64,000 bases of DNA. Source: Marivivens niveibacter. GTDB lineage: Bacteria > Pseudomonadota > Alphaproteobacteria > Rhodobacterales > Rhodobacteraceae. The position numbers and the translations under genes were made by a program. Below, piece after piece: positions 51,946 through 62,706 of the stretch (its first letter is position 1; every line of letters begins with the position of its first letter). The stretch spans positions 310,001 to 374,000 of the forward strand of contig NZ_MSPP01000003.1 in NCBI RefSeq assembly GCF_002150005.2, written 5' to 3'. The notes under the pieces are model-generated. The model was not told the origin of the DNA, ran no database searches, and saw only the letters and a list, made by a program, of their open reading frames with translations.

Positions 51946-53079
51946 GTGGTGGACATCAGGGAACCCGAGGCCGAGCCATATTTTTCGCAACCGACACGCC
52001 AGATCACCTTTATGATGATCGCGCTGGGTTTGATTGGCGCAGGCATCTATTTTGCGTTTTCGACGCTTGAATCCATTTTCCTGTCGAACCCTTATCTAAA
52101 CGGTTTGATCCTGACGGTCTTTGTGATCGGTGTTGTGTCTTGTTTCGGGCAGGTGGTTCAGCTGGTTCGGTCTGTTGGCTGGATCAAAAAATTCGCGCGT
52201 GATCTGGATGTACAGGGCGCGCCTGTGTTGCTTGCGCCGTTGGCGACTTTGTTGCGGTCACGCGGGGCGCGGATGCAAATCTCTAGCACCTCGGCGCGGT
52301 CCATTTTGGATTCGGTTGCCAGCCGCATCGACGAAGATCGCGAAATCACCAAATATCTAGGCAATACGCTGATCTTTTTGGGATTGCTGGGTACGTTCTA
52401 TGGTCTTGCGACGACCGTTCCTGCGCTGGTCGACACAATCCGCAGTCTGAACGCCGACGAAGGTGCATCAGGCGCGGATGTTTTTGCCAAATTGCAGGTC
52501 GGATTAGAAAGCCAGCTGGGCGGCATGGGCACCGCGTTTTCGTCGTCATTGCTGGGTCTGGCGGGATCGCTGATCGTTGGTCTGCTAGAGCTATTTGCCG
52601 GCCACGGCCAAAACCGTTTTTATCGCGAATTGGAAGAATGGTTATCGTCGATCACGCGGCTTGGTTTCGCTGCTGGCGACGAAGGCGGGATGGAGTTTGT
52701 CGGTGGCGGATCTAATGACCAATTGGTCGCCTTGATCCGCGCATCAGAAGAAGGCCGTTTGCGCACCGACGAACAAATCGCCCAACTCAGCGCGACTGTC
52801 TCGCAACTGGCGGCGCGGATGGATGATCAGGATATCAGGCCCGCTTTGGCGCAGGCCGCCGCCGCACAACAAGAAATGGCACAAAAACTGGCCGAAAGCG
52901 GCGTTGACGGGATCGATGCCGAAAGCCGTATGCGTCTGCGTTCGATAGACGTCCAGCTGCTGCGTATCCTAGAGGAGCTATCGGCAGGCCGTCAGGAAAC
53001 GATCACCGAATTGCGCGGCGAATTGGGCAACATCAGTCGTGCCCTGCGTCAGATGAAACGCAATCCGGGGCAGGAGTGA
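51946..53079 (+). CDS. MotA/TolQ/ExbB-like proton-channel subunit
   Basis: 377 residues, GTG start with GAGGAA 8 bases upstream. Four predicted transmembrane helices (about 21-40, 49-70, 140-163, 188-210); NTLIFLGLLGTFYGLATTVPALV and GMGTAFSSSLLGLAGSLIVGLLE are the TM3/TM4 pair that lines the ion channel in MotA/ExbB proteins. The cytoplasmic C-tail (about 240-377) is helical. It is the A subunit of a stator-type motor, coupled to the OmpA-domain gene three bases downstream. It is not close to motA by context: no flagellar genes are nearby. Confidence 0.8.
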   Translation: MVDIREPEAEPYFSQPTRQITFMMIALGLIGAGIYFAFSTLESIFLSNPYLNGLILTVFVIGVVSCFGQVVQLVRSVGWIKKFARDLDVQGAPVLLAPLATLLRSRGARMQISSTSARSILDSVASRIDEDREITKYLGNTLIFLGLLGTFYGLATTVPALVDTIRSLNADEGASGADVFAKLQVGLESQLGGMGTAFSSSLLGLAGSLIVGLLELFAGHGQNRFYRELEEWLSSITRLGFAAGDEGGMEFVGGGSNDQLVALIRASEEGRLRTDEQIAQLSATVSQLAARMDDQDIRPALAQAAAAQQEMAQKLAESGVDGIDAESRMRLRSIDVQLLRILEELSAGRQETITELRGELGNISRALRQMKRNPGQE

Positions 53080-53082
53080 TCC

Positions 53083-55242
53083 ATGGCGATCTCTCGCCGC
53101 AGTACGAATAGGTTCAACGCGTCGATCTGGCCCGGTTTTGTGGATGCCATGACGGGGCTGTTGCTTGTTCTGATGTTTGTACTGACCATTTTCATGGTCT
53201 TACAATTTGTGCTGCGCGAAAAAATCGAAGGCCAAGAGGACCGTTTAAACGAACTGACAGCTGAAGTGTCGACGCTTGCGCAAGCATTGGGATTAGAACA
53301 GGCGCGATCATCTCAGCTAGCTGGGCAAGTCGGGCAGTTGACGACCGATCTGACCGCTGCGAATGACGAACGGTCTGCGCAAGCCGCATTGATTGCCCGC
53401 CTGACACAAGAACGCGACGCGAATGCCGCCGCGTTGGTCGAGGCGCAGAACCGCATCACAGGGTTCGAAGCACAGGTAGCGGGATTGTTGTCGGATCGTT
53501 CTGATTTGCGAAGCCAAGTCGCCGATCTGGAAAATACTCGTGACACATTGATTTCGGAACAAGAGGCGCTGAACCTTGCGTTGGCCCAAGCGCGCGATGA
53601 AATCGATACCGCCGCCGAACAGGCGCGTTTAGCTGCCGCGCGGCGCGAAGCGTTAGAGGCGATGATCGCCGAGTTAGAGACCGATAAATCGGATGCTCTT
53701 GCCTCTGTCGATGCATTAGAGGCGCAGCAATTGGTTGATGCTGCTGCATTGGACAGCTTGCGCGAACGTTTGGCTAATGCGGATTCCGAAATCACCGCAA
53801 TGACACTGGCGCTGGAACAACAACGCCGCCGCGCCGAAGATACGCTGACGTTGCTTGCTGCGGCAGAGGCGGCGCGTGACGATCTGGATATGCGGTTGGC
53901 TGCGGCTTTGCTGGCGAAAACCGAGCTGGAAAATGATCTAACCAGCGCGCTGAGCAACGGCCAAGATTTGGATGCACGTTTGCTGGCCGCGTTGGATTTG
54001 CAGCGCACCACCAATGCAGACCTTGCCGCCGCGCAAGAAGCTTTGGCTGCCGCCGAAGCCTCTAATCAGGATTTGACCACCCGCTTGGCTGCCGCCATAG
54101 CCGCGCAAGAACTGGCAGAAGGCGATTTGGACGCGGCACAACAGGCATTAGAGCAAGCACTGGCTGACGGCGATGCGGCGCAATCCGAAATTCAGGAACA
54201 ATTGGCGGCGGCGCTGCTCGCGAAACAAGCAGCCGAGGCTGAATTGCAGGCCGCGCAAAGTGCGGGCGCAGCTGCGAATGCTGCGCGGTTGACTCTAGAG
54301 GAACGGTTGGCCGAGGCGTTGATTGCCCGTCAGGCGTTGGAACAACAGGTCCAGTCGCTGTCGGAAAATCGCAGTGAAACCGAAACTGAACGTGCCAGCC
54401 TAGAGGCGCGACTGGCCGAAGCGTTAGCCGCCCAAGCCGCGGCGCAGGCGAATTTGACCGAGCAGATGACCGAAGCCGAACGACAAGCGGCGTTGTTGGC
54501 AACGGCAAATGCGGCGCTGGCCGAAGAAGAAGCGCTATCAGCAGAAAGCCAGCGACAGATTGCGGCCCTGAATGAGAATGTTGCCGAATTGCGTGCGCAG
54601 GTCAGCCAATTGCAAAACCTTCTGAACTTAGCTGAAATCGCGGATAGCGATGCGCAGGTCCAAATATCTAATCTGTCGTCGCAGTTGAATCAGGCGCTGG
54701 CGCGCGCTGCCGCAGAAAGTCGTCGCCGCCTAGAGCTGGAAGAAGCAGAGCGCGCGCGTTTAGAAGCCGAAGCGCAAAATTTGGCGCGGTATCGTTCTGA
54801 ATTCTTTGGCGAACTGCGCAGTATTCTAGAAGGCCAACAAGGCGTTCGTATCGAAGGCGACCGTTTCGTATTTTCGTCCGAGGTTTTGTTTGCCCCTGGC
54901 AGTGCGACCCTATCGGCCCAAGGCCAGCAAGAGATTGCCAAGGTCGCCGATATTTTGCGCCAAGTGTCCGATAGCATTCCCGAAAATATCGATTGGATCA
55001 TCCGCGTCGATGGTCATACCGATAATCTGCCGCTGTCGGGGCAGGGGCAGTTTGCAGATAACTGGGAACTGTCGCAGGCGCGGGCGCTGTCAGTGGTGCG
55101 TTATATGTCCGAAGCCCAAGGCATCGCGCCAAACCGTTTGTCGGCAAACGGGTTCGGTGAATATCAGCCTGTGAATACAGATGACACGCCAGCCGCACGC
55201 GCCCAAAACCGCCGGATCGAGCTAAAGCTTACTGAACGGTGA
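53083..55242 (+). CDS. MotB/OmpA-like protein with giant coiled coil
   Basis: 719 residues: short basic N-tail, one transmembrane helix (about 16-42) with a polar Asp21 in PGFVDAMTGLLLVLMF, the usual proton-carrying Asp of MotB/ExbD B subunits. Then a predicted coiled coil of about 520 residues (47-570) very rich in Ala, Glu, Gln and Leu, and a C-terminal OmpA peptidoglycan-binding domain (about 590-719) with DGHTD and NRRIELKL. The coil could span a long distance, roughly 70-80 nm if fully extended. No flagellar or Tol genes nearby; cargo unknown. Confidence 0.8.
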   Translation: MAISRRSTNRFNASIWPGFVDAMTGLLLVLMFVLTIFMVLQFVLREKIEGQEDRLNELTAEVSTLAQALGLEQARSSQLAGQVGQLTTDLTAANDERSAQAALIARLTQERDANAAALVEAQNRITGFEAQVAGLLSDRSDLRSQVADLENTRDTLISEQEALNLALAQARDEIDTAAEQARLAAARREALEAMIAELETDKSDALASVDALEAQQLVDAAALDSLRERLANADSEITAMTLALEQQRRRAEDTLTLLAAAEAARDDLDMRLAAALLAKTELENDLTSALSNGQDLDARLLAALDLQRTTNADLAAAQEALAAAEASNQDLTTRLAAAIAAQELAEGDLDAAQQALEQALADGDAAQSEIQEQLAAALLAKQAAEAELQAAQSAGAAANAARLTLEERLAEALIARQALEQQVQSLSENRSETETERASLEARLAEALAAQAAAQANLTEQMTEAERQAALLATANAALAEEEALSAESQRQIAALNENVAELRAQVSQLQNLLNLAEIADSDAQVQISNLSSQLNQALARAAAESRRRLELEEAERARLEAEAQNLARYRSEFFGELRSILEGQQGVRIEGDRFVFSSEVLFAPGSATLSAQGQQEIAKVADILRQVSDSIPENIDWIIRVDGHTDNLPLSGQGQFADNWELSQARALSVVRYMSEAQGIAPNRLSANGFGEYQPVNTDDTPAARAQNRRIELKLTER

Positions 55243-56185
55243 TGGTGACTGTCTGGGTGTCGATGACCTGATCGCCCCGCATATGGGTGACGGTTCCAGT
55301 ATAAGTTCCGCCGCTCCAGCCCGTTATGGGGGCACGTTTTCCACCAGCACGGAACCACAGCGCTTGGTCGCGATCTAACACCACTGTGTTCATGAAAATC
55401 GATCCCTCTGGCCCAGTGATGTCGAACGCCATTGTATCGCCCAACAATCCGCCAAAGGCATAGCCCCACAGAACCATGTCCTGAAACGCCGATTGGGTTA
55501 GGCGGTCCGGCATACCCTGTTTAATTTCGTCGTATGCAGGGACGTTTGGTGCGAACCCTGATGTAATGATGCCGCCAGCCGATATGGGCGGTACGTCAAT
55601 CCATAGCGTGTCATTACTTGTGCCGCAGGTATTGGCGTTTGGTGCAAAGGGATCAACGACTTCGCCGTCTTTTCGAACCGAAAGGTGAATATGCGGGAAC
55701 TGTGTTTGACCTGACAATCCGACTTGTCCCAACACTTGCCCCATCGCAACGCGGTCGCCGCTGCGAACGGTCACGGATCCTTTGGCCAGATGACAGTACT
55801 GGGTTTCCCAACCGTCCCCATGGCTGATGACCACGCCGTTGCCGCATTCACGACCCGAAACATCAGGTGCTGATGGTCCTGTTTGCAGCACATCATCCAT
55901 GTCATTGCGTACCCCGCGCACAGTACCAGGGGCAGAGGCGATGACGTCTACACCTTGGGCTTGTTGGTTCAACGATGTCAGCGCGAAATCCGTGCCTTTG
56001 TGGGTGTCATAGGTCAGCGTCCCGCAGGTGAAATCGCGAATTCCATCCGTGGTATCCAGATCAACGAACTGCTGGATGTAACAGTCGGTTTCCAGATCGC
56101 AGGCGATTGGCAGTCCCAAAAGAATGTCCCCCGCCATGACAGGCATGGCGAGGGACGAAACTATAGCAGTCGCTAAGACGCGCAT
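55229..56185 (-). CDS. M23 (LytM) peptidoglycan endopeptidase-like protein
   Basis: 318 residues with a signal peptide (1-18). The LytM domain has THKGTDFAL (first His and Asp) and FPHIHLS (HxH), the zinc-binding residues of active M23 peptidases. The C-terminal region (about 185-318) is a separate beta-rich domain of unknown family. The ATG overlaps the clpA stop (TAATG), so it is translated from clpA mRNA. The 3' end overlaps the OmpA gene by 14 bases. Confidence 0.87.
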   Translation of the reverse strand: MRVLATAIVSSLAMPVMAGDILLGLPIACDLETDCYIQQFVDLDTTDGIRDFTCGTLTYDTHKGTDFALTSLNQQAQGVDVIASAPGTVRGVRNDMDDVLQTGPSAPDVSGRECGNGVVISHGDGWETQYCHLAKGSVTVRSGDRVAMGQVLGQVGLSGQTQFPHIHLSVRKDGEVVDPFAPNANTCGTSNDTLWIDVPPISAGGIITSGFAPNVPAYDEIKQGMPDRLTQSAFQDMVLWGYAFGGLLGDTMAFDITGPEGSIFMNTVVLDRDQALWFRAGGKRAPITGWSGGTYTGTVTHMRGDQVIDTQTVTITVQ

Positions 56186-58521
56186 TAATCGGCAGTCAAA
56201 AGCGGTGGTTTGTTGCCGGACAATTTGCCCTGTTCTGGCGGTAGGATTTGAAGATCCAGTTCACCGTCTTTGACAGCCACGCGGACAACGCCGCCTTTGG
56301 TCAATTTGCCAAACAGCAGCTCTTCGGCCAGAGGTTTTTTGATGTGTTCCTGAATGACGCGGCCCAGTGGACGCGCACCCATTTTCGCATCGTACCCTTT
56401 GTCGCCCAGCCATCCTGCGGCTTCGATCGTCAGTTCGATGTGGACGTTGCGGTCCATCAACTGCGCCTCTAGCTGCAGAACAAACTTTTCGACGACCTGT
56501 AGGATCACCTCTTTCGGCAGCGGCTGGAACGGGATGACCGCGTCCAGACGGTTGCGGAATTCCGGCGTAAAGGTGCGTTCGATTGCAGCGGTGTCTTCGC
56601 CTTCGCGGCGATCGCGGCCGAAACCGATGGCTTCTTTTGCTTGCTCTGCTGCGCCTGCGTTGGATGTCATGATTAGGATCACGTTACGGAAATCTGTGGT
56701 CCGGCCGTTGTGGTCGGTCAGTTTGCCGTGGTCCATCACCTGCAACAGAATGTTGTAGACGTCTGGGTGTGCCTTTTCCATTTCATCTAGCAGCAGAACG
56801 CAGTGTGGGTTCTGGTCGATGCTGTCGGTCAACATGCCACCCTGATCGAACCCGACATAGCCCGGGGGGGCACCAATCAGACGCGATACAGCGTGTTTTT
56901 CCATGTATTCGGACATATCGAACCGGATCAGTTCCACGCCCAGCGTATCGGCCAGCTGTTTTGCGACCTCGGTTTTACCGACACCAGTTGGACCTGCGAA
57001 CAGGTAGTTACCGATGGGCTTTTCAGGTTCACGCAGGCCAGCGCGGGCAAGTTTGATCGCCGACGACAGTGCCTCGATCGCGGGGTCCTGACCGAACACA
57101 ACGCGTTTCAGCGACTTTTCCAGATCCTTCAGAGTCTCTGCATCGTCTTTGCTGACGTTTTTCGGCGGGATACGCGCGATTTTCGCAACGACGGCTTCGA
57201 TCTCTTTCACGCCAATGGTTTTGCGGCGGCGGGATTCTGCGACCAGATGCTGTGCGGCGCCGGCTTCGTCGATGACGTCGATGGCTTTGTCCGGCAGTTT
57301 ACGGTCGTTGATGTAACGGGCTGACAGTTCAACCGCCGTTTTGATCGCATCGGCGGTGTAACGGATCGCATGGTGTTCTTCGAAGTAAGGTTTCAAACCT
57401 TGCAGAATTTTCACCGAATCTTCTACAGATGGCTCGTTCACGTCGATTTTCTGGAAACGACGGGACAGCGCGCGATCTTTTTCGAAATGCTGACGGAACT
57501 CTTTATAGGTCGTCGAACCCATGCAGCGCAGTTTTCCGCCCTGCAGGGCAGGTTTCAGCAAGTTGGATGCGTCCATTGCGCCGCCCGATGTCGCGCCCGC
57601 ACCGATTACAGTGTGGATTTCATCGATGAACAGAACGGCGTCTGGGTGGTCTTCTAGTTCAGTTACCACAGCTTTCAGGCGTTCTTCGAAATCGCCGCGG
57701 TAGCGGGTGCCAGCCAGTAGCGCGCCCATATCAAGGCTAAAGATCGTGGTGCCCGACAGCACATCTGGCACTTCGTCATTGACAATTTTGCGTGCCAAAC
57801 CTTCGGCGATCGCGGTTTTACCCACGCCCGGATCACCCACCAGCAGCGGATTGTTTTTGCGGCGGCGACATAGAACTTGGATACAGCGTTCAACTTCGTG
57901 ATCGCGGCCGATCAGCGGATCAACGTCGCCTTTACGCGATTTTTTGTTCAGATCGACACAGTATTTCGCCAGTGCGGATTCGCGGTTTTCGCCGTTGCCT
58001 TCGGGGGATGCGGACGAGGACGAGGAGGATTCATCTTCGTCTTCCGATCCGACCACAGGGCGGCTTTCGCCGAATGCTGGGTCTTTGGCGACGCCATGCG
58101 CGATAAAGTTGACCGCGTCATAACGGGTCATGTCCTGATCTTGCAGGAAGTAGGCGGCGTTGCTTTCGCGTTCGGCAAAGATCGCGACCAAAACGTTCGC
58201 GCCCGTTACTTCGGTGCGGCCAGACGATTGTACGTGGATTGCCGCGCGTTGGATAACACGCTGGAACGCGGCCGTTGGGACAGCTTCGGATCCGTCGACA
58301 TCGGTGACGAGGGTCGATAGGTCCTCTTCGATATAATCTTCAAGGTTCTTACGCAGCTCATCCAGATCCACGGCGCAGGCCTTCATCACGCGGGCTGCGT
58401 CTGGTTCGTCGATCAACGCCAGCAATAGGTGTTCAAGCGTGGCAAGTTCGTGACGGCGTGCATTTGCCAATGCCAGTGCCGCATGGATGGACTGCTCTAG
58501 AGTGGTCGAAAAAGATGGCAC
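56185..58521 (-). CDS. clpA: ATP-dependent Clp protease ATP-binding subunit ClpA
   Basis: 778 residues. Duplicated Clp N-domain (1-150), an acidic Ser-rich linker ([15 protein letters not shown], about 160-180), two AAA+ modules with Walker [10 protein letters not shown] and GPTGVGKTE, and a ClpP-loop (IGF) region. Unfolds substrates for ClpP. The usual clpS neighbour upstream is missing; the intergenic 58522-58703 holds nothing that looks like clpS. Codon use is that of a well-expressed gene. Confidence 0.96.
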   Translation of the reverse strand: MPSFSTTLEQSIHAALALANARRHELATLEHLLLALIDEPDAARVMKACAVDLDELRKNLEDYIEEDLSTLVTDVDGSEAVPTAAFQRVIQRAAIHVQSSGRTEVTGANVLVAIFAERESNAAYFLQDQDMTRYDAVNFIAHGVAKDPAFGESRPVVGSEDEDESSSSSSASPEGNGENRESALAKYCVDLNKKSRKGDVDPLIGRDHEVERCIQVLCRRRKNNPLLVGDPGVGKTAIAEGLARKIVNDEVPDVLSGTTIFSLDMGALLAGTRYRGDFEERLKAVVTELEDHPDAVLFIDEIHTVIGAGATSGGAMDASNLLKPALQGGKLRCMGSTTYKEFRQHFEKDRALSRRFQKIDVNEPSVEDSVKILQGLKPYFEEHHAIRYTADAIKTAVELSARYINDRKLPDKAIDVIDEAGAAQHLVAESRRRKTIGVKEIEAVVAKIARIPPKNVSKDDAETLKDLEKSLKRVVFGQDPAIEALSSAIKLARAGLREPEKPIGNYLFAGPTGVGKTEVAKQLADTLGVELIRFDMSEYMEKHAVSRLIGAPPGYVGFDQGGMLTDSIDQNPHCVLLLDEMEKAHPDVYNILLQVMDHGKLTDHNGRTTDFRNVILIMTSNAGAAEQAKEAIGFGRDRREGEDTAAIERTFTPEFRNRLDAVIPFQPLPKEVILQVVEKFVLQLEAQLMDRNVHIELTIEAAGWLGDKGYDAKMGARPLGRVIQEHIKKPLAEELLFGKLTKGGVVRVAVKDGELDLQILPPEQGKLSGNKPPLLTAD

Positions 58522-58703
58522 CTGCGTGCTCCTTTCTTTCGGGGGGTCTTTCGGGGCTGATGCCCGTCCGACCGTGGCCTCCTACCCATTAATGATTAGT
58601 TTTCCGGACCAACCTTCAAGGGCTATTTTATCAAATCCCGTATCTTTCGTCGTCTGTACCCGTTTAACGGTACGTAAAAGCGAAATGTTTGGGCACCTAT
58701 TCG

Positions 58704-59465
58704 TTAGAAGTTGTCCTTTCGGCTACGAATGGTTGCGAAACTTTCAACGTCTGTTGCACTTTCCATGCCGACTGCACGTTTTAGGGGCAATTCATCGGCC
58801 CGTAGGAACGGATTTGTCTGTTTTTCATCCGATAAAACGGATGGAACTGTGGGGATATTGGCCGCGCGGGCCGCTTGGATGCGTTCATTTCTTTCTATCA
58901 GATGGGGATTGTCTGGCTCGATTGAAAGGGCAAAGCGCATATTCGATGCTGTGTATTCATGTCCCGAACACAATAGTGTGTTGTCGGGTAGGGCGCGGAG
59001 ACGCTGCATCGTCGCCCACATTTGATCTGGAGTGCCTTCAAACAAACGACCACATCCCATCGCCATCAGGCTATCGGCGGAAAACAGGATGCCGCTGGTC
59101 GGGAAATAAAATGCGACATGTCCAATTGTGTGACCGTAGACGTCCATCACACGACACGGCTCTCCGCAGACGGTCAATTCATCACCATCGCGGACCTGTT
59201 CAGTTAGGTCGGGCAGGCGGTGCGCGTCGGCGGCAGCCCCGATAACCCGAGCTGCCCCGCGCAGGTCATCCACACCGTCGATGTGGTCATGGTGGTGATG
59301 GGTGATCAATATATCCGACAGCGTCCAACCTTGCCGTTCTAGTTCGGCTTTGATCGGGCGGGATTCTGGTGCGTCGATCAGGGCTGTTTCGCCCGTGTCG
59401 TCATTATGCAGCAAAAATGCGTAGTTATCGGTCAAACAGGGCACTGTGATCAGATTTAAAGGCAT
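58704..59465 (-). CDS. gloB: Hydroxyacylglutathione hydrolase (glyoxalase II)
   Basis: 253 residues. Metallo-beta-lactamase fold with THHHHDHIDG dinuclear metal site, VYGHTIGHVAF and LLCSGHEYTASNMRFAL; C-terminal NPFLRADE. Splits S-D-lactoylglutathione in methylglyoxal detoxification. Start at 59465 is preferred to the in-frame start 30 codons upstream. Divergent from the methyltransferase-like gene. Confidence 0.94.
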   Translation of the reverse strand: MPLNLITVPCLTDNYAFLLHNDDTGETALIDAPESRPIKAELERQGWTLSDILITHHHHDHIDGVDDLRGAARVIGAAADAHRLPDLTEQVRDGDELTVCGEPCRVMDVYGHTIGHVAFYFPTSGILFSADSLMAMGCGRLFEGTPDQMWATMQRLRALPDNTLLCSGHEYTASNMRFALSIEPDNPHLIERNERIQAARAANIPTVPSVLSDEKQTNPFLRADELPLKRAVGMESATDVESFATIRSRKDNF

Positions 59466-59526
59466 GGCATTGTCGTCGCGTTTGGGTAATCTACCTGTAG
59501 CGTGACTGATTGGACCAAGACCCGCA

Positions 59527-60294
59527 ATGCATTTAGACGTGTTAGACCTGCGCAACTTTTATTATCGCAGCGCATTGGGGCGAGCCGCACAGAAAGTGGT
59601 GCGCGATCATTTGGTCGACCTTTGGCCCGAAGCGACCAAACAAACCGTGGTGGGTTTCGGATTTGCCGCGCCGTTGTTGCGCCCGTATTTGACCGACGCG
59701 CGCCGCGTTGTCGCGTTAATGCCTGGTCCGCAGGGCGTGATGCCGTGGCCGCCAGGGCAGCCAAATGTCAGTGTATTATGCGAAGAAGTCATGTGGCCGT
59801 TGGAAACGGGCATTGCCGACAAACTGGTTGTGATGCACGGGCTGGAAACATCCGAAAATCCCAGCGCATTGCTGGATGAATGTTCGCGCGTTCTAGGGCC
59901 GGGCGGTAAGGCTGTATTCATCGTGCCGAACCGCGCGGGTTTATGGTGTCGGTCTGATCGTACGCCTTTCGGCTATGGTCGCCCATATTCGCTGGGCCAA
60001 TTGGAATCGCAGCTAAAGCAGCACAACTTTGTCGTCGAACGGGCTAGCTCTGCTTTGTATCAACCACCGTCGATCCGCAGGGTTTGGCGCAAGATGGGTG
60101 GTTTTTTGGAAAAGGTCGGCCATGACATTCCGTATTTGGCCGCTGGCGGCGTGTTGATTGTCGAGGTGACCAAACAGGTTCCCGCACAGCGCCGCCCGGG
60201 TTTGGGCGAGGCCGTGAAACGCCCACTGCGCGTTCTAGAGGGCGTAAGCCGACCCGTCAGAGAACCAGGGCTGACCAGCGGGCGTCATACTTAA
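59527..60294 (+). CDS. SAM-dependent methyltransferase-like protein
   Basis: 255 residues. Class I methyltransferase-like topology with [15 protein letters not shown] in place of the glycine-rich motif I and [18 protein letters not shown] as the motif-IV/post region. SAM-binding acidic residue after strand 2 is not clear. Common beside gloB in alphaproteobacteria. Could be a pseudo-enzyme or methylate a small molecule; function open. Confidence 0.7.
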   Translation: MHLDVLDLRNFYYRSALGRAAQKVVRDHLVDLWPEATKQTVVGFGFAAPLLRPYLTDARRVVALMPGPQGVMPWPPGQPNVSVLCEEVMWPLETGIADKLVVMHGLETSENPSALLDECSRVLGPGGKAVFIVPNRAGLWCRSDRTPFGYGRPYSLGQLESQLKQHNFVVERASSALYQPPSIRRVWRKMGGFLEKVGHDIPYLAAGGVLIVEVTKQVPAQRRPGLGEAVKRPLRVLEGVSRPVREPGLTSGRHT

Positions 60295-60582
60295 GTACGA
60301 TATCCACAGATTCGTTCGGTTATGGGCCATTTTGTCTCAATGTGATCAAAGCACCATAAAAACAGGCGAAAAATCGGGGCGAATGGTCGCACGATATATA
60401 TATGTGTGCATTCTAACCCCCAACAATCGATTTTCTTGACGCTAAGGCGGTTGCGACACGCATACCTGTCTGCTACATCCCCCGTGATTTTGGCGCCCAC
60501 GTATAACGGGGGCCGTTCAAGCTGCCCGAACTGGATGTCATTTAGGCATGTGGTGACGGCCCAAAACATCGGAAGGGTGGAC
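60295..60582 (+). promoter_or_regulatory. Leader/promoter region of the ATP synthase operon
   Basis: No gene seen in these 288 bases. Contains an (AT)5 run at about 60394, a TTGACG at 60436-60441 with no good -10 at the standard distance (CATACC lies 19 bases on), and an inverted repeat CCCCCGT (60479-60485) / ACGGGGG (60506-60512). The last could fold in the 5' UTR. Confidence 0.4.
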
Positions 60583-61143
60583 GTGTCCGAACCAGCTTCG
60601 ATTTCAACCAGCATCGCCTCGCGCTATGCTTCTGCAGTGTTCGACCTTGCCAAAGACGGCAATGCGATCGCTGCTCTTGAGTCCGATATTGATTCCATCG
60701 ACGCTGCCTTGGCGGGCAGTGCAGAGCTGAACGCTCTGATCAATTCGCCGCTTTACAGCCGCGAAGAGCAAGCAACCGCCATTTCGGCGATTGCAGCCAA
60801 GATGGGTCTTTCGGAAATTTTTGCTAACACACTGAGCCTTCTGGCCCAGAAGCGTCGTCTGTTCGTGCTGCCGCACTTGCTGTCGTCGCTGCGTGCTCTG
60901 CTTGCAGAGGAAAAAGGCGAAGTGACTGCCGACGTGATCAGCGCAAAAGCACTGACCAAGACGCAGTCGGACAAACTAGCCAAAACTCTGTCGGCAAAAA
61001 TCGGCAAAGACGTAAAAATTAATGCGACCGTTGATGACGCACTTATCGGCGGTCTTGTTGTTAAGGTGGGCTCGAAAATGATCGATACGTCGATCGCTTC
61101 CAAGCTCAGCGCTCTCCAGAACACCATGAAAGAGGTCGGATAA
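60583..61143 (+). CDS. atpH: ATP synthase F1 delta subunit
   Basis: 186 residues, GTG start with GGAAGG upstream. [23 protein letters not shown] is the family N-terminus and [19 protein letters not shown] the C-terminal pattern. Forms the stator-stalk contact of F1. Longer open frame upstream (to 60406) covers the leader and is not used. Ends overlapping atpA (TAATG). Confidence 0.95.
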   Translation: MSEPASISTSIASRYASAVFDLAKDGNAIAALESDIDSIDAALAGSAELNALINSPLYSREEQATAISAIAAKMGLSEIFANTLSLLAQKRRLFVLPHLLSSLRALLAEEKGEVTADVISAKALTKTQSDKLAKTLSAKIGKDVKINATVDDALIGGLVVKVGSKMIDTSIASKLSALQNTMKEVG

Positions 61144-62681
61144 TGGCGATCCAAGCTGCAGAAATTTCTGCGATCCTAAAGGACCAGATCAAAAACTTCG
61201 GTCAGGAAGCCGAAGTGGCCGAAATCGGCCGTGTGCTCTCGGTCGGTGACGGTATCGCACGCGTATACGGTCTGGACAATGTTCAGGCTGGTGAAATGGT
61301 CGAATTCCCAGGCGGTATCCGCGGGATGGCACTGAACCTTGAAGCTGACAACGTTGGTGTTGTTATCTTCGGTTCCGACCGTGAGATCAAAGAAGGTGAC
61401 ACTGTTAAGCGCACCAACTCGATCGTCGACGTCCCTGCTGGTGACGAACTGCTGGGCCGCGTTGTAGACGGTCTGGGCAACCCAATCGACGGCAAAGGTC
61501 CAATCAACGCTTCCAAGCGTCTGGTTGCTGACGTTAAAGCGCCTGGCATTATCCCACGTAAATCGGTTCACGAACCGATGGCAACCGGCCTGAAATCGGT
61601 TGACGCGATGATCCCAATCGGCCGTGGCCAGCGTGAGCTGATCATTGGTGACCGTCAGACCGGTAAAACCGCTGTTGCTCTGGACGCGATCCTGAACCAG
61701 AAATCGTACAACGAAGCTGCAGGCGACGACGAGTCAAAGAAACTGTACTGCGTATACGTTGCTGTTGGTCAGAAACGTTCGACCGTTGCTCAGCTGGTTA
61801 AAAAGCTGGAAGAAAACGGTGCGATGGAATACTCGATCGTTGTTGCTGCGACCGCTTCGGACCCTGCACCTATGCAGTTCCTGGCACCATATGCTGCAAC
61901 CGCGATGGCAGAACACTTCCGTGACAACGGCCGCCACGCACTGATCATCTACGATGACCTGTCGAAACAGGCTGTGTCGTATCGTCAGATGTCGCTGCTG
62001 CTGCGCCGCCCACCAGGCCGCGAAGCTTACCCAGGCGACGTTTTCTATCTTCACTCGCGTCTGCTGGAACGTTCGGCAAAGCTGAACGAAGATTTCGGTG
62101 CAGGCTCGCTGACCGCGCTGCCAATCATCGAAACCCAAGGTGGCGACGTTTCCGCGTTTATTCCTACCAACGTGATTTCGATCACCGACGGTCAGATCTT
62201 CTTGGAAACCGAACTGTTCTATCAAGGTATCCGTCCTGCTGTGAACACCGGTCTGTCGGTTTCGCGCGTGGGCTCCTCGGCTCAGACCAAGGCGATGTCG
62301 TCGGTAGCAGGTCCTGTTAAACTGTCGCTGGCTCAGTACCGCGAAATGGCTGCATTCGCTCAGTTCGGTTCCGATCTGGACGCTGCAACCCAGAAGCTGC
62401 TGAACCGTGGTGCACGTCTGACCGAGCTGATGAAACAGCCTCAGTACTCGCCACTGACCAACGCCGAAATCGTCTGCATCATCTACGCAGGCACCAACGG
62501 CTACTTGGACAATCTGCCAGTTTCCGACGTTGCTCGTTTCGAAGACGCTCTGCTGAACTTCCTGCGCAACAAGCGTTCGGACATTCTGGAGTGGATCGCA
62601 AACGAGGATCCAAAGATCAAAGGCGACGCTGCAGACAAACTGAAAGCGGCTCTTGACGAGTTCGCAGCAGACTTCGCCTAA
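61143..62681 (+). CDS. atpA: ATP synthase F1 alpha subunit
   Basis: 512 residues. Walker [14 protein letters not shown] (about 170-182), [17 protein letters not shown] (non-catalytic site Arg region) and [18 protein letters not shown]. Codons are biased to CTG, GTT and CGT, a mark of high expression. Second gene of the atpHAGD operon. Confidence 0.98.
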   Translation: MAIQAAEISAILKDQIKNFGQEAEVAEIGRVLSVGDGIARVYGLDNVQAGEMVEFPGGIRGMALNLEADNVGVVIFGSDREIKEGDTVKRTNSIVDVPAGDELLGRVVDGLGNPIDGKGPINASKRLVADVKAPGIIPRKSVHEPMATGLKSVDAMIPIGRGQRELIIGDRQTGKTAVALDAILNQKSYNEAAGDDESKKLYCVYVAVGQKRSTVAQLVKKLEENGAMEYSIVVAATASDPAPMQFLAPYAATAMAEHFRDNGRHALIIYDDLSKQAVSYRQMSLLLRRPPGREAYPGDVFYLHSRLLERSAKLNEDFGAGSLTALPIIETQGGDVSAFIPTNVISITDGQIFLETELFYQGIRPAVNTGLSVSRVGSSAQTKAMSSVAGPVKLSLAQYREMAAFAQFGSDLDAATQKLLNRGARLTELMKQPQYSPLTNAEIVCIIYAGTNGYLDNLPVSDVARFEDALLNFLRNKRSDILEWIANEDPKIKGDAADKLKAALDEFAADFA

Positions 62682-62706
62682 GTTCACCGGATAAGGAGAC
62701 AAGGCA

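Noticed and set aside
53300-54780. Repetitive DNA in the coiled-coil gene
   Set aside because: Repeats are of Ala/Glu/Gln/Leu codons in a heptad pattern, not true DNA repeats.
51946-55242. Zorya-type defence system
   Set aside because: Only a MotA/MotB-like pair is present. There is no ZorC, no ZorD helicase or ZorE nuclease, and the long extension is in the B subunit rather than in A as in ZorA.
58522-58703. clpS upstream of clpA
   Set aside because: No open frame with ClpS-like sequence in the 182-base gap.
60406-60582. N-terminal extension of atpH
   Set aside because: No homology and a good ribosome site plus GTG at 60583.
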